Position numbers and translations under genes: made by a program. A stretch of 64,000 nucleotides of DNA from Prochlorococcus marinus CUG1417 (GTDB taxonomy: Bacteria; Cyanobacteriota; Cyanobacteriia; PCC-6307; Cyanobiaceae): positions 547,257-611,256 of the forward strand of contig NZ_JAAORN010000002.1 in NCBI RefSeq assembly GCF_017695975.1. The letters run 5' to 3'. A model generated the notes under the pieces. That model was not told the DNA's origin. It ran no database searches and saw nothing but the letters and a program-made list of their open reading frames with translations. Shown here piece by piece: positions 27,332 through 36,430 of the stretch; positions within the stretch are counted from its first letter, which is position 1; every line of letters starts with the position of its first letter.

Positions 27332-29128
27332 ATGAGAAACAAAATTTGCAAAGAACTCAATAATACAGATATTGGTAAATTAGTTAATTTGTGCGGATGG
27401 GTAGATAGAAGAAGAGATCATGGTGGTGTAATTTTTATTGATTTAAGAGACCATAGTGGATTCCTACAAATAACAATTAACCCTGATGATGGTGCAGATC
27501 TATTTAAACAAGCAGAAACTCTAAGAAATGAAACAGTAATAATGGTTAGCGGAATTATTAATGAAAGGCCCAAAGATTCCATAAATACAAATTTAAGTAC
27601 TGGAGAGTTGGAGCTTAAGGTTAAAGATTTGCAAGTTCTCAACCAAATTAAAAACAACTTACCTTTTCCCGTGTCTATACATGATTATGAAAATACAAAA
27701 GAGGAACTCAGATTAAAATATAGATACCTTGATTTAAGAAGGGGAAAATTACTAGAAAATTTAAAAACAAGACATAAGATTATTAAAGTTGCTAGAGAAT
27801 ATCTTGATAATTTTGGATTTACAGAAGTAGAGACCCCATTACTTACAAAGTCAACTCCTGAAGGCGCTCGCGATTTTCTTGTTCCTGCACGTCTTTCAAA
27901 TGGAGAATTTTTTGCTTTACCTCAATCTCCACAACTATTTAAACAACTTTTAATGGTTGGGGGCTTAGATAAGTATTATCAAATCGCAAAATGTTTCCGT
28001 GATGAAGACTTAAGGGCAGATAGACAGCCAGAGTTTACTCAATTAGATATTGAGATGAGCTTTATTAGTGAAGAAGAAATAATTTCTTTTAATGAAAGTC
28101 TCATAAAAAAAATATGGAAAGAAGTTTTAAATATTAATTTAAATAATGCTTTTCCAAGAATGTCATGGCAGGCAGCAATGGATAATTACGGCACTGATAG
28201 ACCAGATACTAGATATCAAATGTTATTAAAAGATTTAGGAAGAGTATTAGGTGATATTGGATTTAATATTTTCACCAAGGCAATTAAGTCTGGAGGTTAT
28301 ATAAAATCCATAACAGTCAAAGGAGGCAATTCAAGTATTAGCAACGTAAGAATTAAACCAGGAGGTGACATCTTCCAAGTAGCTCAAGATGCAGGAGCTG
28401 GTGGTTTGGCCTTTATAAGGGTCAAAGGAGATGAGCTTGAGACTATTGGGGCAATTAAAAATAATTTAAGTGAAGAGCATATAGCTGATATTTTAAAAAT
28501 CACAGAAGCAAAAGATGGAGACTTAATCCTCTTAGGAGCTGGAGATAAACAAATTGTCAATCAGTCATTAGATAGGGTTAGACAATATATCGCAAAAGAC
28601 TTACATCTTATTGATAAAAGTAAATGGAATTTCTTATGGGTAACTGACTTCCCGATGTTTGAGAGAAATGAAGATGAAAATAGATATGAAGCTTTACATC
28701 ATCCTTTTTGTTCTCCAAAAAATATAAAATCCAAAGATTCTGAAAACTTGAAAAAAGAAATTGAGAACTCTACCGCAAATGCTTATGACTTAGTTCTCAA
28801 TGGCTTGGAGTTAGGAGGTGGCTCTTTACGTATTCATGAAGCAAACTTACAAAGAGAGGTTCTGAAAACGGTTGGACTCACTGACAAAGAGATTGATGAA
28901 AAATTTGGATTTTTAATAGAAGCTTTAGAAATGGGTGCTCCTCCTCATGGTGGAATAGCGTTTGGATTGGATCGTATTACCATGCTGATCATTGGTGCAG
29001 ATTCAATCAGAGAAACCATTGCTTTTCCAAAAAATCAACAAGCAAAATGTCTTCTCACAAATGCACCTTCAAATGTCTCTGAATCACAATTAAAAGAATT
29101 AGATATTGAAATAACAATTGATGAATAA
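27332..29128 (+). CDS. aspS: Aspartyl-tRNA synthetase
   Basis: The 598-residue class IIb synthetase has an N-terminal OB-fold for the anticodon ([19 protein letters not shown]). Motif 2 starts at Phe222 ([18 protein letters not shown]), the bacterial GAD insertion follows, and motif 3 is [11 protein letters not shown]. Length and insertion mark the bacterial type. Whether it is discriminating or also makes Asp-tRNA-Asn cannot be told from this reading. pyrG follows after 75 bases. Confidence 0.97.
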   Translation: MRNKICKELNNTDIGKLVNLCGWVDRRRDHGGVIFIDLRDHSGFLQITINPDDGADLFKQAETLRNETVIMVSGIINERPKDSINTNLSTGELELKVKDLQVLNQIKNNLPFPVSIHDYENTKEELRLKYRYLDLRRGKLLENLKTRHKIIKVAREYLDNFGFTEVETPLLTKSTPEGARDFLVPARLSNGEFFALPQSPQLFKQLLMVGGLDKYYQIAKCFRDEDLRADRQPEFTQLDIEMSFISEEEIISFNESLIKKIWKEVLNINLNNAFPRMSWQAAMDNYGTDRPDTRYQMLLKDLGRVLGDIGFNIFTKAIKSGGYIKSITVKGGNSSISNVRIKPGGDIFQVAQDAGAGGLAFIRVKGDELETIGAIKNNLSEEHIADILKITEAKDGDLILLGAGDKQIVNQSLDRVRQYIAKDLHLIDKSKWNFLWVTDFPMFERNEDENRYEALHHPFCSPKNIKSKDSENLKKEIENSTANAYDLVLNGLELGGGSLRIHEANLQREVLKTVGLTDKEIDEKFGFLIEALEMGAPPHGGIAFGLDRITMLIIGADSIRETIAFPKNQQAKCLLTNAPSNVSESQLKELDIEITIDE

Positions 29129-29173
29129 GAATATATATGGATGTTCTAAAAATTTTTTGTTTAAATAAAATAT

Positions 29174-29180
29174 AAGGAGG
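29174..29180 (+). promoter_or_regulatory. Strong but distant Shine-Dalgarno before pyrG
   Basis: AAGGAGG at 29174-29180 is a near-perfect anti-16S match yet ends 23 bases before the pyrG ATG at 29204. A GTG at 29183 opens only GTG-CTT-AAT-TAA. Palindromes TTAATTAA and AAATATTT lie between and could fold to shorten the distance. Such strong motifs are uncommon in this window. Confidence 0.35.
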
Positions 29181-29203
29181 CTGTGCTTAATTAAAAATAT
29201 TTA

Positions 29204-30814
29204 ATGTCAAAATTTGTATTTGTCACTGGAGGAGTAGTTTCTAGCATTGGTAAAGGAATTGTAGCTGCAAGCTTAGGAAGATTATTAAAATCTAGAGGAT
29301 ATAGTGTTTCAATATTAAAACTAGATCCATATCTAAATGTTGATCCAGGAACAATGAGCCCTTTCCAGCATGGAGAAGTATTTGTAACCGAAGATGGGGC
29401 TGAAACCGATCTAGATTTAGGTCACTATGAAAGATTTACTGATACTGCAATGACTAGGTTAAATAGTGTGACTACGGGATCTATCTATCAAGCAGTTATC
29501 AATAAAGAAAGAAGAGGCAGTTATAACGGTGGAACTGTGCAAGTAATACCTCACATAACGGGAGAAATACGAGAAAGAATTCATAGAGTAGCCGCCAATA
29601 GTAATGCAGATATTATAATTACTGAAATTGGTGGAACAGTTGGTGATATTGAATCTCTACCTTTTTTAGAGGCAATAAGAGAATTTAAAAATGATGTCAA
29701 TAGGAACGATGTTGCATACATACACGTAACATTACTTCCTTACATCAAAACCTCTGGCGAAATAAAAACTAAACCAACACAACATTCAGTGAAAGAATTA
29801 AGGTCAATTGGAATTCAGCCAGATTTACTTGTATGCCGAAGTGATAAAGCTATCAATGAAGCTCTTAAAAAGAAGCTTAGTGGTTTTTGCGGTGTCAGTA
29901 TCGACTCTGTAATTGAAGCTTTAGACGCAGACAGTATTTATTCTGTGCCTCTTTCTTTAAAAAAAGAAGGTTTATGCAAAGAAACCCTGAAGTATTTAGA
30001 CCTTGAAAATAAAAAATGTGATTTGAAAAATTGGGAGCAACTTATTCACAACCTAAGAAATCCTGGAGCTCCAATCAAAGTTGCTTTAGTAGGTAAATAT
30101 ATTGAACTTGGAGATGCATATTTATCCGTTGTTGAAGCTTTAAGACATGCATGCATTGAACAAAAGGCTTTATTAGATTTACATTGGGTAAGTGCTGAAA
30201 TGATAGAAAAAAATTCAGCAGAAACTTACTTAAATGAAGTTGATGCAATTGTGGTACCTGGGGGATTTGGAAATAGAGGAGTCAATGGAAAAATTTCGGC
30301 TATAAAATTTGCAAGAGAAAATAAAATTCCCTTTTTAGGTTTGTGCCTTGGTATGCAATGTGCAGTCATAGAATGGGCAAGGAATCTAGCTAATCTTCCA
30401 GATGCATCTAGCTCAGAACTAGACCCAAACACTCCAAATCCAGTTATACATTTATTACCAGAACAGGAAGATGTAGTTGATTTAGGTGGGACAATGAGAC
30501 TTGGAGTTTATCCATGTAGATTGACAAAAAATACAACTGGAAAAAACTTATATAATGAAGATGTTATTTATGAGAGACATCGACATAGATACGAATTTAA
30601 TAATTACTACAAACAAAGTTTTTTAGATTCTGGATACAAAATTAGTGGTACATCACCAGATGGCAGATTGGTTGAATTAATTGAGTTAGAAAATCATCCA
30701 TACTTCTTAGCATGTCAATATCATCCTGAGTTTTTATCACGACCTGGTAAACCACATCCTTTATTTAAAGGTTTAATACAAGCCTCTCAAGATAAATTAA
30801 CTCAATCAAATTAA
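29204..30814 (+). CDS. pyrG: CTP synthase
   Basis: The 536-residue enzyme has the synthetase domain ([19 protein letters not shown] at the start, [11 protein letters not shown] mid-domain). A class I glutamine amidotransferase domain follows, with Cys381 in LGLCLGMQC and the distal His-Pro-Glu in YHPEF. It makes CTP from UTP, ATP and glutamine. The ATG at 29204 is the only in-frame choice after a stop codon 12 bases upstream. An unusually distant Shine-Dalgarno is noted separately. The queE operon follows after 18 bases. Confidence 0.98.
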   Translation: MSKFVFVTGGVVSSIGKGIVAASLGRLLKSRGYSVSILKLDPYLNVDPGTMSPFQHGEVFVTEDGAETDLDLGHYERFTDTAMTRLNSVTTGSIYQAVINKERRGSYNGGTVQVIPHITGEIRERIHRVAANSNADIIITEIGGTVGDIESLPFLEAIREFKNDVNRNDVAYIHVTLLPYIKTSGEIKTKPTQHSVKELRSIGIQPDLLVCRSDKAINEALKKKLSGFCGVSIDSVIEALDADSIYSVPLSLKKEGLCKETLKYLDLENKKCDLKNWEQLIHNLRNPGAPIKVALVGKYIELGDAYLSVVEALRHACIEQKALLDLHWVSAEMIEKNSAETYLNEVDAIVVPGGFGNRGVNGKISAIKFARENKIPFLGLCLGMQCAVIEWARNLANLPDASSSELDPNTPNPVIHLLPEQEDVVDLGGTMRLGVYPCRLTKNTTGKNLYNEDVIYERHRHRYEFNNYYKQSFLDSGYKISGTSPDGRLVELIELENHPYFLACQYHPEFLSRPGKPHPLFKGLIQASQDKLTQSN

Positions 30815-30832
30815 TATTCTTTATTTTTTTGA

Positions 30833-31510
30833 ATGAAAATGACAAATTTTTTACCCCTAGTCGAACAATTTCATTCATTACAAGGTGAAGGTTATCACGC
30901 TGGAAAAAGTGCTTTTTTTGTAAGATTAGCAGGATGTAAAGTTGGATGTTCCTGGTGCGATACCAAGAATTCATGGGACGAGAAAAAACACCCTTCTATA
31001 TCAATTGAAAAAATAATAGATGACATAAAAATTGCCAGAGAAAAAGGAGCATCTTTTTGCGTTATTACCGGTGGAGAACCTTTACAACATAACTTGGATA
31101 ATTTTTGCAAAGCCATAAAAAAAATGACGATGGGAGAAGAACAAAAGCCAATGAAGATTCATATTGAGACAAGTGGAGTTAATTCGATATCAGGAAGCTA
31201 TGACTGGATTACTTTATCTCCTAAAAGACACTCACCTCCAAAAAATTATTTTTTAAAAAAATGTAATGAAATCAAAATAATCATAAATGAATTAGAAGAT
31301 ATTGAATTTGCTATTCAAATAAAAAAAGAAACTTTAAAACAATATCAACTCTCTAATAGCGAAGATGGCTTAAAAAAAGAAGATAAAATTTTTTATTTAC
31401 AGCCAGCATGGAACAATGCGAATGGGTTTTCTCTTGCTATTGATTTTGTAAAAAAAAATCCAGATTGGAACTTGAGCCTTCAAACTCACAAATACTTAAA
31501 AATTAATTGA
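30833..31510 (+). CDS. queE: 7-carboxy-7-deazaguanine synthase (radical SAM)
   Basis: The 225-residue protein has SLQGEGYHAGKSAFFVRLAG, then the cluster motif Cys35-x3-Cys39-x2-Cys42, where the final CxxC holds Trp-Cys-Asp-Thr. VITGGEPL and HIETSGVNS follow. It turns carboxy-tetrahydropterin into CDG in queuosine synthesis. Either ATG at 30833 or 30839 could start it. It is the first gene of the run queE, queC, pabB, pabC, with queC 6 bases downstream. Confidence 0.93.
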   Translation: MKMTNFLPLVEQFHSLQGEGYHAGKSAFFVRLAGCKVGCSWCDTKNSWDEKKHPSISIEKIIDDIKIAREKGASFCVITGGEPLQHNLDNFCKAIKKMTMGEEQKPMKIHIETSGVNSISGSYDWITLSPKRHSPPKNYFLKKCNEIKIIINELEDIEFAIQIKKETLKQYQLSNSEDGLKKEDKIFYLQPAWNNANGFSLAIDFVKKNPDWNLSLQTHKYLKIN

Positions 31511-31516
31511 AATCAT

Positions 31517-32191
31517 ATGAATCTTAAAAATAAATCGATAGTAGTTTTATTATCTGGAGGTATAGATTCTTCTACAGTTACTGGTATCGCAAAAAAAACC
31601 GAAGCTAAAATTTTTGGCCTTTCATTTGACTACGGTCAACGTCATAAAAAAGAATTAAATTCTGCATCAATAATTGCAAAACACTTTAATATCGAAGAAT
31701 TTAAAATCATTAAGCTTGACTTATCTTTATGGGGAGGCTCTTCATTAACTGATACTCAAAAAAATATTCCGAAGGAAGGAGTACAAACTAATAAAATTCC
31801 TAATACCTATGTTCCTGGGAGAAATACTATATTTATTTCCGTTGCACTAAGTTATGCCGAAGCAATAGATGCTGATTTTATAGGATTAGGAGTTAATGCA
31901 CTAGATTATTCTGGTTATCCAGATTGCAGACCTGACTACATTAAAAAATTTCAAGAATTAGCAGATTTAGCCAATAAAAGAGGAAGAGAAAATAATCCAA
32001 TAAAACTTTGGACACCACTATTAGATTTAAATAAAGAGGAAATTATTAAATTAGCTTTTGCTAATCATGTCCCTTTAGATAAAACATGGAGTTGTTATTC
32101 GGGTAATTCAAAACCATGCGGTGAGTGTGATAGCTGCAGAATTAGAAATGCCGCTTATGAAAAATGGCTTAATAACAATAATAAAAAATGA
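31517..32191 (+). CDS. queC: 7-cyano-7-deazaguanine synthase
   Basis: The 224-residue ATP pyrophosphatase has the PP-loop SGGIDS (13-18). Its zinc site is Cys193, Cys201, Cys204 and Cys207 in CYSGNSKPCGECDSCR. It makes preQ0 from CDG and ammonia. The motif NTYVPGRNTIFISVALSYAE is typical. It overlaps pabB by 4 bases (ATGA), so it is translationally coupled to folate-pathway genes. Confidence 0.96.
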   Translation: MNLKNKSIVVLLSGGIDSSTVTGIAKKTEAKIFGLSFDYGQRHKKELNSASIIAKHFNIEEFKIIKLDLSLWGGSSLTDTQKNIPKEGVQTNKIPNTYVPGRNTIFISVALSYAEAIDADFIGLGVNALDYSGYPDCRPDYIKKFQELADLANKRGRENNPIKLWTPLLDLNKEEIIKLAFANHVPLDKTWSCYSGNSKPCGECDSCRIRNAAYEKWLNNNNKK

Positions 32192-33504
32192 AAATAGAAA
32201 AATTAATTTTAGAAAAATGGATAGATCCAGCATTGATTACGCATCATCTAACAAAAAAATTTGGAGATAAAGGATTAGCTTGGCTAGACAGTGATGGAAA
32301 AGAAAATGGGGAATGGTCAATAATAGGAATTAAACCTAAAAAAATAATTCAATCAAGAGATATCAATAACTTAGACAAAACTAATAATCCATTTAATAAT
32401 TTAAAAAATATTGAAAAAGGATTTTGGATCGGTTGGTTAAGTTATGAAGCTGGAGTTTACATAGAACCAAAAAACCCATGGAGAAAATCTAATATGGCAA
32501 CTTTATGGATTGGATCATATGATCCAATCATCAAATGTAATCTAATAAAAAAAGAAATAATTATCGAAGGCACAAACTTATCTGAACTGATAAATTATAA
32601 AAACATAATCAATAATATAAAAAATATTGAAGAAGAAAATATTATTAAAACAAATTTGAATTTTGATTTTTCAAAAATAAATTTGGACGAAATGGCTGAA
32701 AAATTTCAGAAAAATATTTTAAAATTGAAAAAATTAATTTCCCTAGGGGATATATTTCAAGCAAACCTAACAACTAAATGCGAAATTAAGTCTTCCAAAA
32801 ACTATAATCCTCTAGATATTTATTTGAAAATAAGAAGAAAATTAAGAGCTCCCTTCGGAGGAATAATAATAAATAATGATAATTATAAAGAGGCTGTATT
32901 ATCTACATCACCAGAAAGATTTATAAAAATAGATAATAAGAATTTTGTAGAATCAAGACCTATCAAAGGAACTAGATCCAGAGATAAAGATTTAAATCAA
33001 GACGCACTTAATGCTATCGATTTAATAACAAACGAAAAAGATAGAGCCGAAAACATTATGATTGTCGACCTTATAAGAAATGATTTAAGTAAAGTTTGCG
33101 AAACAGGCAGTATTATTGTGCCGGAAATATTAAAACTTGAAAGTTTCTTAAAAGTTCATCATCTAACTTCAGTAATAAGGGGCAAATTAAAAAAAGACAA
33201 GAACTGGATTGATTTACTAAAAGCTTGTTGGCCTGGGGGCTCTATAACGGGAGCACCTAAATTAAGATCATGCCAGAGACTTTTTGAATTAGAAGAATGT
33301 GAACGCGGACCATACTGTGGGTCATTTTTAAAGCTTGATTGGAATGGAGAGTTTGACAGCAATATACTAATAAGATCATTTTTAATTAAAGATAAAAAAA
33401 TCAATATATATGCTGGTTGCGGAATAGTTATTGATTCAAACCCTGAAGAGGAAACTGATGAACTGAAGTGGAAACTTTTACCATTAATTGATTCACTAAA
33501 ATGA
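32188..33504 (+). CDS. pabB: Aminodeoxychorismate synthase component I
   Basis: This 438-residue chorismate-utilising enzyme has the PIKGT signature (Lys260), which distinguishes PabB from anthranilate synthase (PIAGT). LIRNDLSKVCETGSI, HHLTSVIRGKL and GSITGAPK then follow in order. It aminates chorismate to ADC for p-aminobenzoate and folate. The glutamine-amidotransferase subunit (PabA/TrpG) is not fused and must be elsewhere. It overlaps queC and pabC by 4 bases each. Confidence 0.93.
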   Translation: MKIEKLILEKWIDPALITHHLTKKFGDKGLAWLDSDGKENGEWSIIGIKPKKIIQSRDINNLDKTNNPFNNLKNIEKGFWIGWLSYEAGVYIEPKNPWRKSNMATLWIGSYDPIIKCNLIKKEIIIEGTNLSELINYKNIINNIKNIEEENIIKTNLNFDFSKINLDEMAEKFQKNILKLKKLISLGDIFQANLTTKCEIKSSKNYNPLDIYLKIRRKLRAPFGGIIINNDNYKEAVLSTSPERFIKIDNKNFVESRPIKGTRSRDKDLNQDALNAIDLITNEKDRAENIMIVDLIRNDLSKVCETGSIIVPEILKLESFLKVHHLTSVIRGKLKKDKNWIDLLKACWPGGSITGAPKLRSCQRLFELEECERGPYCGSFLKLDWNGEFDSNILIRSFLIKDKKINIYAGCGIVIDSNPEEETDELKWKLLPLIDSLK

Positions 33505-34328
33505 TTAAAACATTAGGCTGGCACAAGGATCAATGGTTGGATATTGATAGAATATTTATTGCTGCTAATAATAGAGGATTAAAATTTGCTGATGGTATAT
33601 TTGAAACCATTTTGATAAAAGAAAACAAACCTATTCTTATTGATGAACATCTGAAAAGATTAGAAAAAAGTAGCAAGATTTTAAATATTAATCTCAAAAT
33701 AAATAAATTAACATTGAGACAACTTATTGATGATGGAATTAAAAAGTTATCTCTTAAAAATGATCAATTTGCTTCAGTAAGAATAAACTATAGTCGAGGA
33801 ACTAATGAAGGTCGAACACTAAAAATTGATAGCACTTCAGAGACAAAAGATTTAGATAATTTATGGCTTGAGTTCTATAGAATCAAACCAAATTTTAACC
33901 CAATAAGCGTTTGCATTAGTCAAACGGAAAAAATAAATGAATTCAGTCTTATAAGTAAATGCAAAACATTTTCATATAATCAGGCAATACAAGTTTTGAC
34001 AGAAGCTAATGAAAAATCATTTGATGATTCTATCCTTTTAAATACGTCAGGTGAACTTTGTTGTGGAAGTACATTTAATCTTCTAATTAAAAGAAATAAT
34101 CAATGGATAACTCCTAGAAAAGAGAGCGGCTGTTTAGAGGGGATTATGGTTTCTGAAGCTTTGAAATTGAAAATTGTAAAAGAAGAATTAATTACTCCAG
34201 AATTTAAAAATGATGACATAATCATTGCAATTAATAGCTTATCTTGCAGACAAATTAATCAAGTTAATGATTTAAACCTTAAACCTAAATTCGATCCAAT
34301 TTACTTTTGGGATTTATTATATAGTTGA
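33501..34328 (+). CDS. pabC: Aminodeoxychorismate lyase-like (class IV aminotransferase fold)
   Basis: The 275-residue PLP fold-type IV protein has NNRGLKFADGIFETI near the start, Lys155 in KCKTFSYNQA as the likely Schiff-base lysine, and NTSGELCCGSTFNLLI. It would release pyruvate from ADC to give p-aminobenzoate. A branched-chain aminotransferase role is less likely given the pabB coupling. Its last 28 bases overlap the convergent cobA. Confidence 0.88.
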   Translation: MIKTLGWHKDQWLDIDRIFIAANNRGLKFADGIFETILIKENKPILIDEHLKRLEKSSKILNINLKINKLTLRQLIDDGIKKLSLKNDQFASVRINYSRGTNEGRTLKIDSTSETKDLDNLWLEFYRIKPNFNPISVCISQTEKINEFSLISKCKTFSYNQAIQVLTEANEKSFDDSILLNTSGELCCGSTFNLLIKRNNQWITPRKESGCLEGIMVSEALKLKIVKEELITPEFKNDDIIIAINSLSCRQINQVNDLNLKPKFDPIYFWDLLYS

Positions 34329-35116
34329 ACTTTATTAATATCTGGTAAATAAACATCAGATACTTTAGTTATATTGTTATTAACCTTAAATTCAACAATT
34401 TTTCCAATAATGATAATTGATGGAGCTAAAAATTCTTTATCTTTGATTTTATCTGGAAGATTATCTAATTTCTCTATCAAACATTTTTGATTTTTTAAAG
34501 TAGCTTCTTGAATAACAGCGCATTTAGTACTCTTATCTAAACCACCTAGAATTAATTCTTCCACAATAAATTCAATATTTTTTATACCCATAAAAATTAC
34601 TAAGCTATCTGATGATTTAGCTAAATCTCTCCAATTCACTGTCTTTTTTTCCTTATCTACACGCTCATGTCCAGTGACAAAAGTTACGGAACTCGCAGCA
34701 TCTCTATGAGTTAGTGGAATACCAAAATATGTAGGAGCAGCTATTCCAGAGGTAATACCAGGAACGATTTCAACTGGAATTCCATTTTTTTCTAAAATCG
34801 ATACCTCTTCACCACCTCTAGAAAAAACGAATGGATCTCCCCCTTTTAGCCTTACAACATTTTTGCCTTCTTTTGCTAATTTCAAAATAAGATCATTAGT
34901 TTCAGCCTGAGGTACAGAACACTTCCCAGCTCTTTTGCCTACATGGAAAATTTCTGTATTTTTTCCTGCCTGTTTTGTTATTTCATCCGGGATTAAAGCA
35001 TCATGGACTAATGCATCACAATTTTTTATTAGGCGTAAAGCTTTAAGAGTCAAAAGCTCAGGATCACCAGGACCTGCTCCAACTAAATAAACAATTCCGG
35101 GCACAATAATCTCCAT
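34301..35116 (-). CDS. cobA: Uroporphyrinogen-III C-methyltransferase
   Basis: The 271-residue SUMT has VYLVGAGPGDPELLT at the start, VVRLKGGDPFVFSRGGEE, and GITSGIAAPTYFGIPLTHR. It makes precorrin-2, the branch to siroheme and B12. There is no fused oxidase/ferrochelatase domain, so it is not CysG. ATG 35116 is preferred to the TTG at 35122. It is convergent with pabC (28-base overlap) and divergent from the MFS gene with only 30 bases between. Confidence 0.95.
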   Translation of the reverse strand: MEIIVPGIVYLVGAGPGDPELLTLKALRLIKNCDALVHDALIPDEITKQAGKNTEIFHVGKRAGKCSVPQAETNDLILKLAKEGKNVVRLKGGDPFVFSRGGEEVSILEKNGIPVEIVPGITSGIAAPTYFGIPLTHRDAASSVTFVTGHERVDKEKKTVNWRDLAKSSDSLVIFMGIKNIEFIVEELILGGLDKSTKCAVIQEATLKNQKCLIEKLDNLPDKIKDKEFLAPSIIIIGKIVEFKVNNNITKVSDVYLPDINKVQLYNKSQK

Positions 35117-35146
35117 TAACAAGTATGGTAGTAAAAGTTAATCGCA

Positions 35147-36430
35147 ATGAAGGTAAATATTGTGAAAGAAAGTTTATTAAAACCAAATAAAAAATTTACT
35201 CTCCTCAGTGCATTTATCACTCTTCTAAATGATCGTTTAAGTGAAAGTATACTTTTACCCATATTACCCTCTTTTGTTTTACTTTTTGACTCTAAAGCAA
35301 GTACATATGGTTTATTATCATGCACTTACCAATTAGCTCAGTTTACAGCTTCTCCTTTTATAGGACTTATGAGTGATAGATATGGAAGAAGACCTGTCAC
35401 TCTTTTTTGTATTACTGGTTCAGTAATAGGAATATCAATATTATCTTTTACAGTTCTTTTTAATTGGTCAAATTCAATAGCCACTATCCCGTTATTTTTA
35501 TTATTTTTAGCGCGACTTATTGACGGTTTAAGTGGGGGGACTGCAGCTACTGCTACAACAATTCTTGCGGATATTTCAAGCCCTGAAAAAAGAGCAAAAA
35601 CATTTGGTCTTATTGGTGTAGCTTTTGGTTTAAGTTTTTTCTTAGGTAATATTTTTGTTGTAATTTTTGCAAGAAATACAAATAATAATTTTATTATTCC
35701 AGTTTTGATAGCTTCAATCATTCCAATAATAAATTTTATCCTTGTATTTTTTTTCTTACCAGAAACCAAGCCTAATAGTAAAAAAAATAAATCAAAAACT
35801 GTTTTAAAAAACCCGTTAAAATCTTTATTTACAGTTTTCAAAGAAGAAAAAATTAAAAAATTATCATTAGCTTTTTTCATTTACTTTATTGCTTTTACTG
35901 GATTGACTAACATCCTTATATTTTTCCTCCAAGAATCTTTAAACTGGACGACGAAAGCATCAAGCGGAACTCTTGTTGTCGTAGGAATCATTGCGATTAT
36001 CGTTCAGGGTGGGTTAATTGGCCCTCTGGTAAAGCAATTTGGCGAAATGCGATTAACACTTATCGGATCAGGCTTTATTCTTGTAGCGTGTGCTCTTTTA
36101 ATAACTGCTCCAAAAGAAAATGCGACAATTAATATTTATTCAGCTGTTTCATTTTTAGCCATTGGGGCAGGATTAATTACGCCCACGTTAAGAGCACTAA
36201 TATCAAAGAAATTAGACGTTGATAAACAAGGCTCAATTCTAAGTAACCTTCAGGGCCTGCAGAGTCTTGGAGGGGTTTTAGGAATTGCAATGGCCGGAAG
36301 GGTTTATGATAGTTTTGGGCCTAGATCACCTTTTATAGCTGGTTCCGTTATCTTACTTTTCATGATATACCTTATTGCAGAGGGTAAAAATAATAATTCT
36401 TTTAGCAATCAAAATTCAAAAGTATCTTAA
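35147..36430 (+). CDS. MFS transporter, drug-exporter-like
   Basis: This 427-residue protein has about 12 hydrophobic helices. Motif A reads GLMSDRYGRRPV between helices 2 and 3, and GLSGGTAATATTILAD lies in helix 4. The layout resembles TetA-type exporters of the DHA1 group. The substrate is unknown and could be a toxin, metal chelate or metabolite. Its stop overlaps the ppk start by one base (TAATG), so the two are coupled. Confidence 0.85.
   Translation: MKVNIVKESLLKPNKKFTLLSAFITLLNDRLSESILLPILPSFVLLFDSKASTYGLLSCTYQLAQFTASPFIGLMSDRYGRRPVTLFCITGSVIGISILSFTVLFNWSNSIATIPLFLLFLARLIDGLSGGTAATATTILADISSPEKRAKTFGLIGVAFGLSFFLGNIFVVIFARNTNNNFIIPVLIASIIPIINFILVFFFLPETKPNSKKNKSKTVLKNPLKSLFTVFKEEKIKKLSLAFFIYFIAFTGLTNILIFFLQESLNWTTKASSGTLVVVGIIAIIVQGGLIGPLVKQFGEMRLTLIGSGFILVACALLITAPKENATINIYSAVSFLAIGAGLITPTLRALISKKLDVDKQGSILSNLQGLQSLGGVLGIAMAGRVYDSFGPRSPFIAGSVILLFMIYLIAEGKNNNSFSNQNSKVS

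Noticed and set aside
35338..35880. 180-codon minus frame
   Set aside because: It lies wholly inside the MFS transporter gene; the Lys/Phe-rich peptide is a mirror of membrane-helix codons.
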